The position numbers and the translations under genes were made by a program. 64,000 bases of DNA from Leisingera methylohalidivorans DSM 14336. GTDB taxonomy: Bacteria > Pseudomonadota > Alphaproteobacteria > Rhodobacterales > Rhodobacteraceae. A model generated the notes under the pieces. The model was not told where the DNA came from. It ran no database searches and saw only the letters and a list, made by a program, of their open reading frames with translations. Numbering within the stretch: the stretch's first letter is position 1; every line of letters starts with the position of its first letter. The stretch is from assembly GCF_000511355.1 (NCBI RefSeq), contig NC_023135.1, positions 2,878,371-2,942,370 on the forward strand. Direction: 5' to 3'. Positions 1 to 8,471 of this stretch are shown here, piece by piece.

Positions 1-634
1 ATCAATATGGAGGGAGATGTCGAAGCAGGAAGATGAAAACACTTAGGTGCCTTTCAGAGCTCTCCCGGCGATGAACTCCGTCCTGTCGCGCGGCATCGCA
101 CTCAAGCGCAAATCAGCTGCTGCGCAGCATACGGAGGGCAAGCCACCCAATCGCCAACTTTCTCAATGATTTCAATGAGTGATGGCGGAGACGCAGTCAG
201 CCCACCCACACCGGAAGACGAAATAATAAAATTAATATCAGTACGTTAAAACTTCTCACCGCCTCAGAAGAAAAAATTGTGCAGCAAAATGATAGCAAAA
301 CAAATCTAGGGCCTTTGCCTGGCGTGACCGCCTGACCTGCCAGCGCCAGCGGCAGGACAGGCACTAACATTTAAGGGAACCATTCTGATTGGGTTTCACC
401 CGGAGCGGCAGCAGCCCGGTGACTTCAGCCATGCCAATTTGGCGCAAGGCACCTTTGGGCCGGGCCTGGCTGGGCCAAAGGCGCCTGCCGGGCCGGAACC
501 GGAATGCCCGGCGGGTAAGGGGCTTCCGCAAACAGCAGAAAACATGGAGACTGAGGGCGCGAAGACTATTTCAAGTTCAATGCAGCGCAGCGCACAGATA
601 AGACTTTGTAAGTGCATGGAGAAAGGGAAACCCG
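1..634. other. Non-coding leader, no gene recognised
   Basis: No reading frame here has a recognisable product or a convincing ribosome-binding site; the short frames present look like noise. The most visible structure is an inverted repeat with 14-nt arms (448-461 and 472-485, two mismatches, 10-nt loop) starting about 190 nt before the first gene. A smaller CCTGCC/GGCAGG hairpin lies near 336-356. Neither is followed by a T-run. The upstream part of the operon starting at 635 may lie outside the window. Confidence 0.5.
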
Positions 635-1207
635 TTGTACAGGATTCGCCTGTTTGCCATTCGCCACTCCCGCAGCTTTGAGTGGATATACAAGCGCGTG
701 GAAAGGGTCATGATCGCGCTGGACCCGGTCCTGGGAAGGATCGGGTATGAGCGGGTCGAGCGCCCCATCGCCTTGGTGGAGAAATGCGTCAAGACCGTGC
801 TGTTCGATTGCAAGATGTGCGGGCAGTGCGTGTTGTCATCAACGGGCATGTCCTGCCCGATGAATTGCCCCAAACAGCTGCGCAACGGCCCCTGCGGCGG
901 GGTGAGGCCGGGTGGCTTCTGCGAAGTCAAACCGGAAATGAAATGCGTTTGGGCGCTGGCCTGGGACGGGGCGTCGCGAATGAAAGGGGGCGCGCAGATT
1001 CACACCGTGCTGCCGCCGGTCGAGCGCAACCTCGAAGGCTCTTCCTCCTGGCTGCGGGTCAGTCGCGAAAAAGCGGCGCATCTGCGGGAAGCCCGGGAAA
1101 AACGCCGTACGGCCATTGCGGACGCCTTCCCGGATGCCCGCAAAAACGAACCCTCAGCCGCGCCGCTGGCGGAGGAGCCCACCCGGGCTACGAAGGGTAA
1201 CAAATGA
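635..1207 (+). CDS. Methylenetetrahydrofolate reductase C-terminal-domain protein (zinc/cluster-binding partner of MetF)
   Basis: A 190-residue protein of the MTHFR C-terminal family, the cysteine-rich partner encoded beside short MetF proteins (MetV-like in acetogens). A dense Cys region carries CKMCGQC (about residues 60-66), CPMNCP, NGPCGG and a further Cys pair, in the family order; such clusters bind Fe-S or zinc in relatives. The start is the TTG at 635, because the N-terminal MYRIRLFAIRH segment matches what the family normally has, and AAAGGG lies about 8 nt upstream. An ATG at 710 is the alternative. The C-terminal 60 residues are charged and low-complexity. The stop overlaps the next start by ATGA, so the two genes are translationally coupled. 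Probable role, inferred from the family: a subunit of a methylene-THF reductase in folate-linked one-carbon flow. Confidence 0.8.
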   Translation: MYRIRLFAIRHSRSFEWIYKRVERVMIALDPVLGRIGYERVERPIALVEKCVKTVLFDCKMCGQCVLSSTGMSCPMNCPKQLRNGPCGGVRPGGFCEVKPEMKCVWALAWDGASRMKGGAQIHTVLPPVERNLEGSSSWLRVSREKAAHLREAREKRRTAIADAFPDARKNEPSAAPLAEEPTRATKGNK

Positions 1208-2169
1208 TGGATCATACCTTGCCCCAGCCCTACTCGGCGCCGCCCGAAGGCCATGTTTCGCACAGCCGGCTGGAACGGGTGCTGCGCTCCGGCCGCTTTG
1301 CCATCACCGCAGAGCTGAACCCGCCCGACAGCGCGGACCCTGCGGACGTCTATGATGCCGCGCGCCCCCTCGGCGAGGTTGCCGATGCAATCAATGCCAC
1401 CGATGCCTCGGGCGCGAACTGCCATATGTCCTCGATCGGAATCAGCGCGCTGCTGACCCGGGCGGGGTACTCGCCTGTGTACCAGATCTCCTGCCGGGAC
1501 CGGAACCGCATCGCCATTCAGGGCGACGTGCTGGGGGCGGCGGCCATGGGGGTCAGCAATGTGCTGTGCCTGACCGGGGATGGTGTAGGAGTGGGGGACC
1601 AGCCGGGAGCCAAGCCCGTATTCGATTTCGATTCACTGTCGCTGCTACGCACCATCCGGACAATGCGGGATGAGCGTAAATTCCTGTCCGGGCGCACCAT
1701 CAAAAATCCGCCGCTGCTGTTTCTGGGAGCGGCGGAGAACCCCTGCATTCCGCCCTATGAATGGCGCCCCGAACGACTGGCCAAGAAAGTGGAAGCCGGG
1801 GCTGAATACATCCAGACCAATTACATTTACGACGTCCCCCTGTTCGAAAAATTCATGGCACGGGTGCGGGACCTGGGGCTGGACAAGAAAGTTTACATCC
1901 TGGCCGGCGTCGGTCCGCTGGCCTCGGCGCGGGCGGCACGGTGGATGCGCTCCAATGTGCCGGGGATCCATGTGCCGGACGCGGTCATTGACCGTATGGA
2001 GAAGGCTGAAAAACCCGGGCAGGAAGGCAAGAAAATCTGCGTGGAGCTGATCCAGCAAATGCGTGAGATAGCCGGTGTTTCCGGGGTGCATGTCATGGCT
2101 TATCGGAAGGAGCACGAGGTCTCTGAGATCATACGGGCGTCTGGAGTTCTGGCGTCCCGCAAGAGATAA
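1204..2169 (+). CDS. Methylenetetrahydrofolate reductase (MetF-type)
   Basis: A 321-residue TIM-barrel protein of the MTHFR family, which interconverts 5,10-methylene-THF and 5-methyl-THF. Visible family features are the N-terminal AITAELNPPD strand, LCLTGDG (about residue 120), and the barrel segments AEYIQTNYIYD and VYILAGVGPLASARAARWM. Length is normal for catalytic-domain-only MetF. It overlaps the upstream C-terminal-domain gene by 4 nt, so the two probably form a complex. The split layout is typical of MTHFRs serving C1 catabolism rather than the methionine-biosynthetic form, which is an inference. No clear terminator follows. A mobile-element region begins about 230 nt downstream. Confidence 0.85.
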   Translation: MMDHTLPQPYSAPPEGHVSHSRLERVLRSGRFAITAELNPPDSADPADVYDAARPLGEVADAINATDASGANCHMSSIGISALLTRAGYSPVYQISCRDRNRIAIQGDVLGAAAMGVSNVLCLTGDGVGVGDQPGAKPVFDFDSLSLLRTIRTMRDERKFLSGRTIKNPPLLFLGAAENPCIPPYEWRPERLAKKVEAGAEYIQTNYIYDVPLFEKFMARVRDLGLDKKVYILAGVGPLASARAARWMRSNVPGIHVPDAVIDRMEKAEKPGQEGKKICVELIQQMREIAGVSGVHVMAYRKEHEVSEIIRASGVLASRKR

Positions 2170-2432
2170 TTCCAGGGGAGTGGAAGTTTTATGCAGGGCA
2201 TCGGGCGTCCTTTGAAGCCGCCTTTCCCGCTGCCGGTGCCCGCCCGATAGAGTCGGCCTGCTGCGTTCCGGCGGGCACTGTTGCGTGCGCCGCCGAAAAC
2301 CGGAAACGTGCTCAGGCTGCGGTTTGCCGCCTGCTGATCTTGAGCGAGAATTAGTTCACAGATGCCGAAGCGGGCAAACCATACGCCTGGGTTTAAGGCC
2401 AAGGATAAGCGTTGCCCCCGCCTCACGCGGGA

Positions 2433-3983
2433 TCAGCTTGACTGTGGGAAGTTCCAGGGGAGGAGTTCGTCGAGCCGACTGGCGGGGTATCCTGCAGCGA
2501 TGGCTTCGAGGGTGGCCTTGAGGTAGGCGAAGGGCTCGACGCCGTTGATCTTTGCCGTGGCGATGAGCGAAGCGATGCGGCCCCAAGCGCGGCCGCCTTC
2601 GTCATGGCCAGCGAAGAGCGCGTTCTTTCTCGTCAAAGCGATAGGGCGGATCAGGTTTTCAACGGCATTGGAGTCGATCTCGACGCGGCCGTCGTGGAGG
2701 AAGGTCTGCAGCCCGTCCCACTGACGGTGGATGTAGGCCAGCTTTTCTCCGAGACGCGACTTTGAGGAGATCCGGCGGCGCTGGCTTTGCAGCCATTCTC
2801 TGAACTCGGTGACCAGCGGCGCGGTGCGGGTCTGCCGGGCCGACAGCCGCTGGCCGGGGCCCATGCCGCGGATCTCAGCCTCGATGCGGTAGAGTTCCGC
2901 AATCCGGCGCAGTCCCTCGGCGGCGACCTCCGAGCCATCGCGGTCGAAGACCTCCTTCAACTTCCTGCGGGCGTGGGCCCAGCAATGCGCCACGCGGATT
3001 GGGTCGCCGCCCTTGCGAGAGGGACGCGTCAGCCGATTGTAAACCTGGTAGCCGTCGAGCTGCAGGATGCCATCGAAGCCCTGCAATATCTGTTCCGCGT
3101 TTTGCCCGGCGCGGCCGGGAGCATAGGTGAAGACCACACCGGGCGGGTCATCGCCGCCCCATCCCCTGTCGTCCCGGGCCAGCGCCCAAAGGTATCCGAT
3201 CTTTGTCCGGCCCCGGCCCGGGTCCAGAACCGGCGCCGTGGTTTCATCCATGAACAGCTTGCCTGAGCCCTTCAGGTGCTCAGCGAGCCGGTCGACCACC
3301 GGGCCAAGGTGGAAGGCGGCGGCGCCAACCCAATCGGCGAGCGTGCTGCGGTGCAGGTCGATCCCGGAGCGGGCCAGGATCTGGCTCTGGCGGTATATCG
3401 GCAGGTGATCCGAGAACTTGCTGACCAGCACATGCGCGATGGCGCCCTCGGTCGGCAGCCCGCCCTCGATCAGGTGCGCGGGGGCCGGTGCCTGGGTGAC
3501 ACCCTCGGCGCAGGCGCGGCAGGCATACTTGGGTCGGACGGTTACGATGACGCGGAACTGCGCGGGAATAATATCCAGTCGCTCGGTGCGATCCTCGCCG
3601 ATCCGGTGCATCTCGCCGCACCCGCATGGGAAGTCCAAACTGTCCGGATCGATCACCTTTTCGATCTGAGGCAGGTCCTTGGGCAGATTGCCCCGGTTGC
3701 GGCGGGCTGCCCTCCGCAGCGCCGGAGCGGAAGCCGCTTGCGTGTCCTGCTGCGTCTCGACCTCGGCCACCGCAGCCTCGAGATCCTCAAAGGCCAGCTG
3801 CCGCTCGTCCTCGCTCAGCTTCTCCTACCGTTTGCCATGCACGACCTGGTTCAGCTCGGCGACGAGATGCTCCAGGCGTCTGTTGGCCTCCCGAAGCACA
3901 TCCCGCTCGCGCAACACTGCAAGAACTGCGTCACGCTGGTCTTCCGGAATGGCAGAAAGGTCGATGGGCGGGGCACTGGACAT
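2433..3983 (-). pseudogene. tnpC: IS66 transposase TnpC, interrupted by an amber codon
   Basis: Read from the ATG at 3981-3983 (MSSAPPIDLSAIP) the frame would encode 516 residues, the normal TnpC size, but codon 53 (3825-3827) is TAG where relatives have the serine of the GKRSEKL motif, one base from TCG. Everything downstream is intact: a Cys-rich zinc-finger-like region, the DDE-type segments MDETTAPV, LDGYQVYNR and SNAVENLIRP, and the C-terminal IS66 tail ending LPWNFPQSS. A restart at the ATG at 3770 could give a 445-residue protein without the N-terminal leucine-zipper-like part. A recent loss is likely, because no other lesion was seen. Confidence 0.88.
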
Positions 3984-4037
3984 GGCCGGAGAATAGCTCG
4001 ATCTGCACCTTGAAGGGCAGGCTTTCCGCAGCCCGAG

Positions 4038-4391
4038 TCACTCTGCCGCAGCCGGCCGGCGTGCCTCCAGGGATCGCACCCGCCGCCAGTCCAGCCCGGC
4101 AAACAGCGTCTCGAATTGCGCGCGGTTCAGCGTCATCGCCCCGTGGCGGATGGCGGGCCAGGTGAAGCTGCTCTCCTCAAGGCGCTTATATGCCATCACA
4201 AGTCCGCTGCCGTCCCAGAACAGGATCTTCATCCTGTCCGCCCGTTTGGCGCGGAACACGAAGACCGTGCCGGTAAAGGGATCTTCCGCCAGCGTTGACT
4301 GCACGAGCGCTGCCAGGCCGTCGTGGCCCTTGCGGAAATCCACCGGCTTTGTCGCAACCAGTATCCGGACGCCCTGCGAGGGCATCAGCAT
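4038..4391 (-). CDS. tnpB: IS66 accessory protein TnpB
   Basis: A 117-residue protein of the IS66 Orf2/TnpB family. The start region QGVRILVATKPVDFRKGHDGL and the core FVFRAKRADRMKILFWDGSGL are hallmark segments. The gene overlaps the end of tnpA by 7 nt, as is common in IS66. It appears intact. Its exact biochemical role is not settled, but it is needed for transposition in some family members. Confidence 0.92.
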   Translation of the reverse strand: MLMPSQGVRILVATKPVDFRKGHDGLAALVQSTLAEDPFTGTVFVFRAKRADRMKILFWDGSGLVMAYKRLEESSFTWPAIRHGAMTLNRAQFETLFAGLDWRRVRSLEARRPAAAE

Positions 4392-4795
4392 GGCGTGGCC
4401 CCAAGCGCATGCACGATCTCTGCGATCCGGATTGCGGGGGTGCCGGGCGCAAGCTCGATCCTGACTTCGCCCGAAACGATCCGGATCACCTCTGCTGAAG
4501 CGGCAATGTCCGGCTCCGGCTGCACCTCCGAAACATCACAGACCACCAGCGGGGCGAAGACCGCTTCGTCCAGCTCCGCCGCTGGCAATACCAGCTTCCC
4601 CTGCCTCGCCAGCCGACGCCAGGCCGACAGCTGGTTCGCTAAGACCCCATACCGCGCGGCCACGCCATTCACCATCGCACCCGGCTCCAGCTTATCCGCC
4701 ACTGCCCGGGCCTTGGCTTCATCCGGCCAACGCCGGTGGCCCGACGCGTAGATCTCCACGCCCAACGATTTGAGAAACGAATTTGTAGCGCACAT
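4385..4795 (-). CDS. tnpA: IS66 Orf1/TnpA, HTH transposase subunit
   Basis: Encodes about 136 residues with the IS66 TnpA signature EIYASGHRRWPDEAKARAV followed by a helix-turn-helix-like VNGVAARYGVLANQLSAWRR and an acidic C-terminal half. The start is uncertain: the ATG at 4793-4795 (MCATNSF, preceded by GGGGAG about 11 nt upstream) is taken here, and a GTG at 4757-4759 just before EIYASG would fit the usual length better. Longer upstream extension would run through the inverted repeat and is rejected. Confidence 0.8.
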   Translation of the reverse strand: MCATNSFLKSLGVEIYASGHRRWPDEAKARAVADKLEPGAMVNGVAARYGVLANQLSAWRRLARQGKLVLPAAELDEAVFAPLVVCDVSEVQPEPDIAASAEVIRIVSGEVRIELAPGTPAIRIAEIVHALGATPC

Positions 4796-4928
4796 TGCGA
4801 AACGAACTCCCCACTGTGAGATGTGCAAGATCTCGCAGCACGGGATAGGCGCTACAATGTGGGGCCGGGACAGCGCATACGGCCAAGGGCCCTTGATGCT
4901 TTTTGAAGGGCAAGCAGACGGCCGCTGA

Positions 4929-5339
4929 ACCGGCAAGCCGGTGCTGACGCTGACGCCGAAGGAGGTAAGCCGCTGGCGCTACCGCAACAGCACCCGGGAG
5001 AAGGCTGGATCGGTGGTTGCCGTCTATCAGGATCTCGGCCAGGGCAAGCCAGTGGAATGCACCGCGGGCGAGGGCGAGCCTGTCCAGCGGATCAAACGCC
5101 GGTTTCCAAATCAGGCAGCGGCACAGAAGGCGGCCGAGGCCGAACTGCAGCGCTTGTAGCGCGCGGGCCGGTCCCTGTCGGTGACGATGCCGGGCGATCC
5201 GGATGCCATGGCCGAGGACAAGCTGCGGGCGGCCGGGTTCAGGCCTTACACTGACGGGTCCTGGCTGATAACCAGGGCCACGCATTCGCTGGACAGCGGT
5301 GGTTACCGGACAGCTTTAGAGGCAGAACCCCTACCCTGA
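4929..5339 (+). pseudogene. Remnant of phage late control protein D (contractile-tail gpD), 3' end
   Basis: The frame reading KPVLTLTPKEVSRWRYRN, then GSWLITRATHSLDSGGY and ending LEAEPLP is the C-terminal part of a P2-gpD-like tail protein (the WLITRxxHSLD motif is diagnostic). It is broken twice: a TAG at 5157-5159 interrupts an otherwise continuous frame, and a TGA at 4926-4928 closes it on the 5' side, where matching codons (GKQTAA) appear in another frame and suggest an indel. The remaining 5' part of the gene is not recognisable beyond the IS66 insertion. The stop at 5337-5339 overlaps the end of the small minus-strand gene. Confidence 0.8.
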
Positions 5340-5507
5340 GAATAGCACCAAATTTGCCAGTACCAGGAAGGCCGCGGCAGCGATGGTGATTACTCCCCAG
5401 ATAAACCAAGCATCGCCGGAAATTTTCAGGCTTCTTCGCCCGTCTGTCGCCTGAATGCTGTTCTTTTTTATGGCGGGATCGGAGATCCTGTGTTTATAGT
5501 TTCTCAT
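5331..5507 (-). CDS. Small single-pass membrane protein, unknown function
   Basis: Encodes 58 residues beginning MRNYKHRISD, with a charged N-terminal half and one hydrophobic C-terminal helix (FIWGVITIAAAAFLVLANLVLF). The ATG at 5505-5507 has an AGGAG about 8 nt upstream, which favours this start over a longer frame open back to 5678. The last 9 nt overlap the phage gpD remnant on the other strand, so it may belong to the same decayed island or have been left at its edge. No family was recognised. Confidence 0.45.
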   Translation of the reverse strand: MRNYKHRISDPAIKKNSIQATDGRRSLKISGDAWFIWGVITIAAAAFLVLANLVLFSG

Positions 5508-5960
5508 ATATACTGCTCCTGATTTTGGAGTGGTTTCATCTGGGCGCGAGGCGAAGCTTTGGACGGTTAAGCCTTGCGCCCGTTCATATTCCGGTATGGG
5601 TACACAAGTGGTCAACGTAAAATTTACGCCTTGGCAACGATCTTTGCTGTTGACGCTATCTGCGGCTTGAAGGGTCAAAATGACTCTTTTCCTTTCCGTA
5701 TTTTGTACGGCGGATCGGGTAGGGGGCTATATCTTGGCTACCATACCAGAGAGCTGCTTTAGCTCCGATCTGGGAATCTCTGTGGATAACATGCGGATTT
5801 CCGTGTCCCGATAGGAGACATCTGCCCCGTTTTTTGGCGGACAAAAGAATGACAGCCCGTTCCTGAGGATGGGTGCAAGACCTCTGTTTCCCGGATTCTC
5901 GACGTGTTCACGGAATGTCTCGGCAAATCAACAAGTTATGCAGCCGAAAAGTAACAATCC
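5508..5960. other. Gene-poor spacer before the attachment scar
   Basis: About 450 bp with lower GC than the flanks and no supported gene. The short frames on both strands lack recognisable products. It separates the small membrane ORF from the tRNA-Leu fragment. Its base composition is unlike the core genes and fits imported DNA. Confidence 0.4.
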
Positions 5961-6021
5961 GCGCTAGATTTAGATTCTGGCGCCGCAAGGCGTAGGGGTT
6001 CAAGTCCCTTCACCCGCACCA
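5961..6021 (+). other. 3' fragment of tRNA-Leu(UAG): integration (att) scar
   Basis: The 61 nt from the anticodon arm to CCA are recognisable: anticodon loop TTTAGAT with TAG, the short variable arm GCGCCGCAAGGCGT, a T-loop containing GGTTCAAGTCCC, and the acceptor end ending CACCCGCACCA. The 5' half (acceptor strand and D-arm) is absent; upstream sequence does not match a tRNA. A 3' tRNA piece next to a tyrosine integrase is the standard footprint of site-specific integration, so this is read as an attL or attR copy, not a working tRNA. Confidence 0.8.
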
Positions 6022-6081
6022 TCCCGATTTTAAAGGGAAAATTCGGACCGGAGAGCCTGCTGCTCCGCGGGTGATTCCGAG

Positions 6082-6104
6082 TGTTTTACACTTTGTTTTA
6101 CACT
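6082..6104 (+). repeat. Direct repeat TGTTTTACACT x2 beside att scar
   Basis: Two perfect 11-bp copies of TGTTTTACACT start 12 bp apart (6082 and 6094), between the tRNA fragment and the 3' end of the integrase pseudogene. Such short direct repeats in this position commonly serve as arm-type integrase or excisionase sites; that function is inferred. Confidence 0.5.
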
Positions 6105-6136
6105 CTTGATTCTGTTTTTGTTCTGTTTCGGCGCAG

Positions 6137-6913
6137 CTAAGCCGTCTTGGATAGCTGTTTTTGCCTTGCCTGTTGGCGGTACTTTTTCCCCATCTCAGGC
6201 GATTGGTGTCCGGTAACAGACTGAATTTAAGTGTCGGAACATCCGGCCTCCGCCAGTTCCTTGGCCACCGTATTGCGCCAGCCGTGAATCACAAAGTCCT
6301 CGGCCTCGATTTTCTTGCGGACCTCGGCCACCAAGCTTTGAGCCCGCCTCTTGCTGAGGTGCTGGGTTATGTTCTTTGCGAGGATGTGTTTGCCCCTGCG
6401 CGGCAGTTTTTCAAGGAAGATCTGCAGCCGTTCCGGGCAGAAAATGGAAGGCCGTGCTCCGGTTTTCTCCTGCACAACATCCATGTAACCGCCTTGAAAG
6501 TGCGCCCATTCCATAGCGACCGCGTCGCCAATGCACTGCCCTGTACCGATGCAGAGTTCATAGATAGCTCGTTCAATCGTTAGGCTTAAATTGTCGCTAT
6601 AGCGCTCATAAGCTGTCAGTTTTGGCTCAAGCCTGGCTTCATAGCTTCCGCCTTTCTAGTTCTCGACGCCCTGAGCCGGGTAGAAGGTGATCCATTCAAG
6701 GTCGATGGCATGCCGGGCCAGAATCGAAAGCTGTTCCACCATCGCATTGGGTTTGCGCCATTGGTCCGCATATTCGTCACGCGCTGCGATAACGTTATTG
6801 CGGCGCAGCTTGGTGAAATCCTTCGGCCCGTTCTTCTTTCGGATCAAATCCAGTGTACGCCGGTATCCGGCCTTCTTGCTGGCTTTCAGGCCTTTGAAGC
6901 GCGGCGTTTGGTA
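6137..6913 (-). pseudogene. Tyrosine recombinase/phage integrase, N-terminally truncated and stop-ridden
   Basis: One continuous minus-strand frame carries a core-binding domain (FKGLKASKKAGYRR, then KLRRNNVIAARDEYADQW) and a catalytic domain (HGWRNTVAKELAEAGCSD, TGHQSPEMGKKYRQQ with the nucleophile Tyr). It is interrupted by TAG at 6656-6658 and TAA at 6227-6229, without frameshift between them. The catalytic Arg I, normally in a TGQR motif, reads TGQC. The N-terminus is lost: a TAA at 6914-6916 closes the frame and an IS5-like end begins about 15 nt further. It lies next to a tRNA-Leu att scar, consistent with this integrase having used it. Confidence 0.88.
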
Positions 6914-6930
6914 TTAGCTGGTAATCAGGG

Positions 6931-7943
6931 TGGGCTTTGTTGCACGAATCTGGATGTGTCCATACTTCCCCATTCCCGGACGGTTTCCCCCTACAGGCTC
7001 GGCAACAGGTATACCAAGAGCAGTATCGCGATTGAGGACGGCAATGCGGACCTGGATTTCCGCAACTTGGCGGTCGAAGTCCCGCGCCATGAGGCTTTGG
7101 CCGAGCAGTTTGATCGAGCAGTTTGATACAGTGCATCCAATCGCCGGGAAAATGATCCCCCCGATCACTTTCAGACCCTCCTCATATCCCGGCGCGGCGC
7201 CGGCGCTGGTATCCAGTCAACCGTCGCCATAGGGCGCGGCCCAGGTATTTTGCGGCCCGTAGAGCTTCGGTCCGTGCGATGGCACCCGCGCTTGCCGGCT
7301 TCCAGGGTTTGGCGTTTTTGCGCGGAGGAATGACGGCATGCGCGCCGCGCGCGGCAATCGCGCCGCGGCACTTCCGGGTGTCGCAGGCACCATTTTCGGT
7401 CACTGATCCGATGCCTTGATCGGGTGGAATTTGGTTGAGTAGTCCGGGCCGCATGGGCGCATCAGCGATGTTGCTGGTGGTGGCCTCGACCGTTCGAACC
7501 TCCAACGTTTCTGCGCCGATCCCGATGTGTATTTTGCGCCAGATGCGCCGCTTGGGGCCGCCGTGTTTGCGGGCATTCCACGCGCCTTCGCCTTCGCCCT
7601 CGGCCTTGATGCCGGTGCTGTCCGCTGCCCGGCAGTGGTTTGTTTGCAAGCCATGAGACGGGATGAGCAGGTTCAGCGGACCGCTGCCGCCGCGATATGG
7701 CAGGCTTGCCTTCAGCGTCTTCTGACGGCGGCACAATGTGCTGAAATCCGGTGCCGCCCAGTCCAGCCCGGCCAGCCGCAACAAGCATTGCACGACGCCG
7801 GTGGTTTGCCGCAAAGGCATGCCAGACAGGACCTTCAGGGTAAGGCAGGCCTGGATTGCCGCATCGCTGAATTGGCATTGGCGGCCAGGCTTGCCTGTTG
7901 GCGGCGGCGGCCAGACCCTCTCGGGATCAAACCAGATCCAGCA
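6931..7943 (-). pseudogene. IS5-family transposase remnant
   Basis: The minus-strand frame from 7943 to 7182 matches IS5-group transposases: IWFDPERVW, FSTLCRRQKTL, DSTGIKAEGEGEW-like core, HGGPKRRIWRKIHIG, IPPRKNAKPWKP. It is broken. The first about 40 residues and the element's right end are missing (a TGA at 7944-7946 sits at the junction with a membrane-protein frame). The C-terminal part continues in other frames after a short insertion near 7150-7190 and a small AAACTGCTCG duplication. The left terminus is visible near 6931 as GGGCTTTGTTGCACGAATC, typical of IS5 ends. This insertion truncated the integrase. Confidence 0.82.
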
Positions 7944-8447
7944 TCAACCCGCCGCTCTCCCCGAGGATGACCGCTGCGATAGCGGGCAAGTTCATGGATA
8001 CCCCTGTCCAGACTGACATTCCGCCCGCCGTGAAACCACCCGCTATAACAATGACTGACAGGAGCACGCCTGCGCATGTGCGACTTGGATGGCATCGGCT
8101 GCAACGGGCCATTTAGTCACATCGAATACTGTGTTCGCAGCATGGAGAATGAGCACACCGAATGCGAGGGCCACCCAGATTATGTCCGCACCACCCGCCT
8201 GCGAAGATCGCGCCGTGTCCCACAGGAGGAAAAGCACCTCAACAAAGCCGGGGATGACGGCTGAGATTGCGCCTTTGCTCAAACTTTGGGGGCTTATTGC
8301 TGCCGACAGGCCCAGTGTCATGATCGGCATGGTGGCGACAACTACGACGACCAGAACGAAGACTGGCAGGTGCGGTGCGGCAAAGCTTTCGAGCGAAAAC
8401 GGGAAGTTGAAGCCCAACAGTCCGCTCATGATGCAGAAGACGACCAT
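7927..8447 (-). pseudogene. Broken multi-pass membrane protein of unknown family
   Basis: From the ATG at 8445-8447 (MVVFCIMSGLLGF) the frame encodes at least three hydrophobic helices and stops at 8043-8045. A second frame picks up immediately with AGVLLSVIVIAGGFTAGG and MNLPAIAAVILGESGG, which reads as the natural continuation after a one-base shift near 8045-8060. It ends at the junction with the IS5 remnant. Family not recognised. The start lies only about 25 nt from the end of the TniA-like pseudogene. Confidence 0.5.
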
Positions 8448-8471
8448 TGTCTTTCTCAATGGTGGCCATAG

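Larger units (their letters stand above)
2397..4888 (-). mobile_element. IS66-family insertion sequence with 8-bp target duplication
   Basis: The element spans about 2405-4880 (2476 bp, normal for IS66) and is flanked by an exact 8-bp direct repeat GGCCAAGG at 2397-2404 and 4881-4888, the duplication length expected for this family. The ends are imperfect inverted repeats: the left starts ATAAGCGTTGCCCCCG and the right, read inwards on the minus strand, starts GTATGCGCTGTCCCGG (about 16 of 22 positions match over the full ends). It carries tnpA, tnpB and tnpC in canonical order on the minus strand. tnpC has an in-frame amber codon, so the copy is probably not autonomous. It inserted directly before the remnant of a phage tail gene. 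Confidence 0.9.

Noticed and set aside
448..485. Riboswitch or RNA thermometer upstream of the MTHFR operon
   Set aside because: There is a 14-nt inverted repeat, but no conserved SAM, SAH or cobalamin riboswitch core was recognised and the stem has no gene-start relation.
5961..6021. Functional tRNA-Leu
   Set aside because: The 5' acceptor strand, D-arm and the 5' anticodon flank are absent.
8239..8469. TniB-type ATPase start after the TniA-like gene
   Set aside because: Only about ten plausible N-terminal residues (MATIEKDNGR) precede a frame that soon becomes the membrane protein; too short to support.
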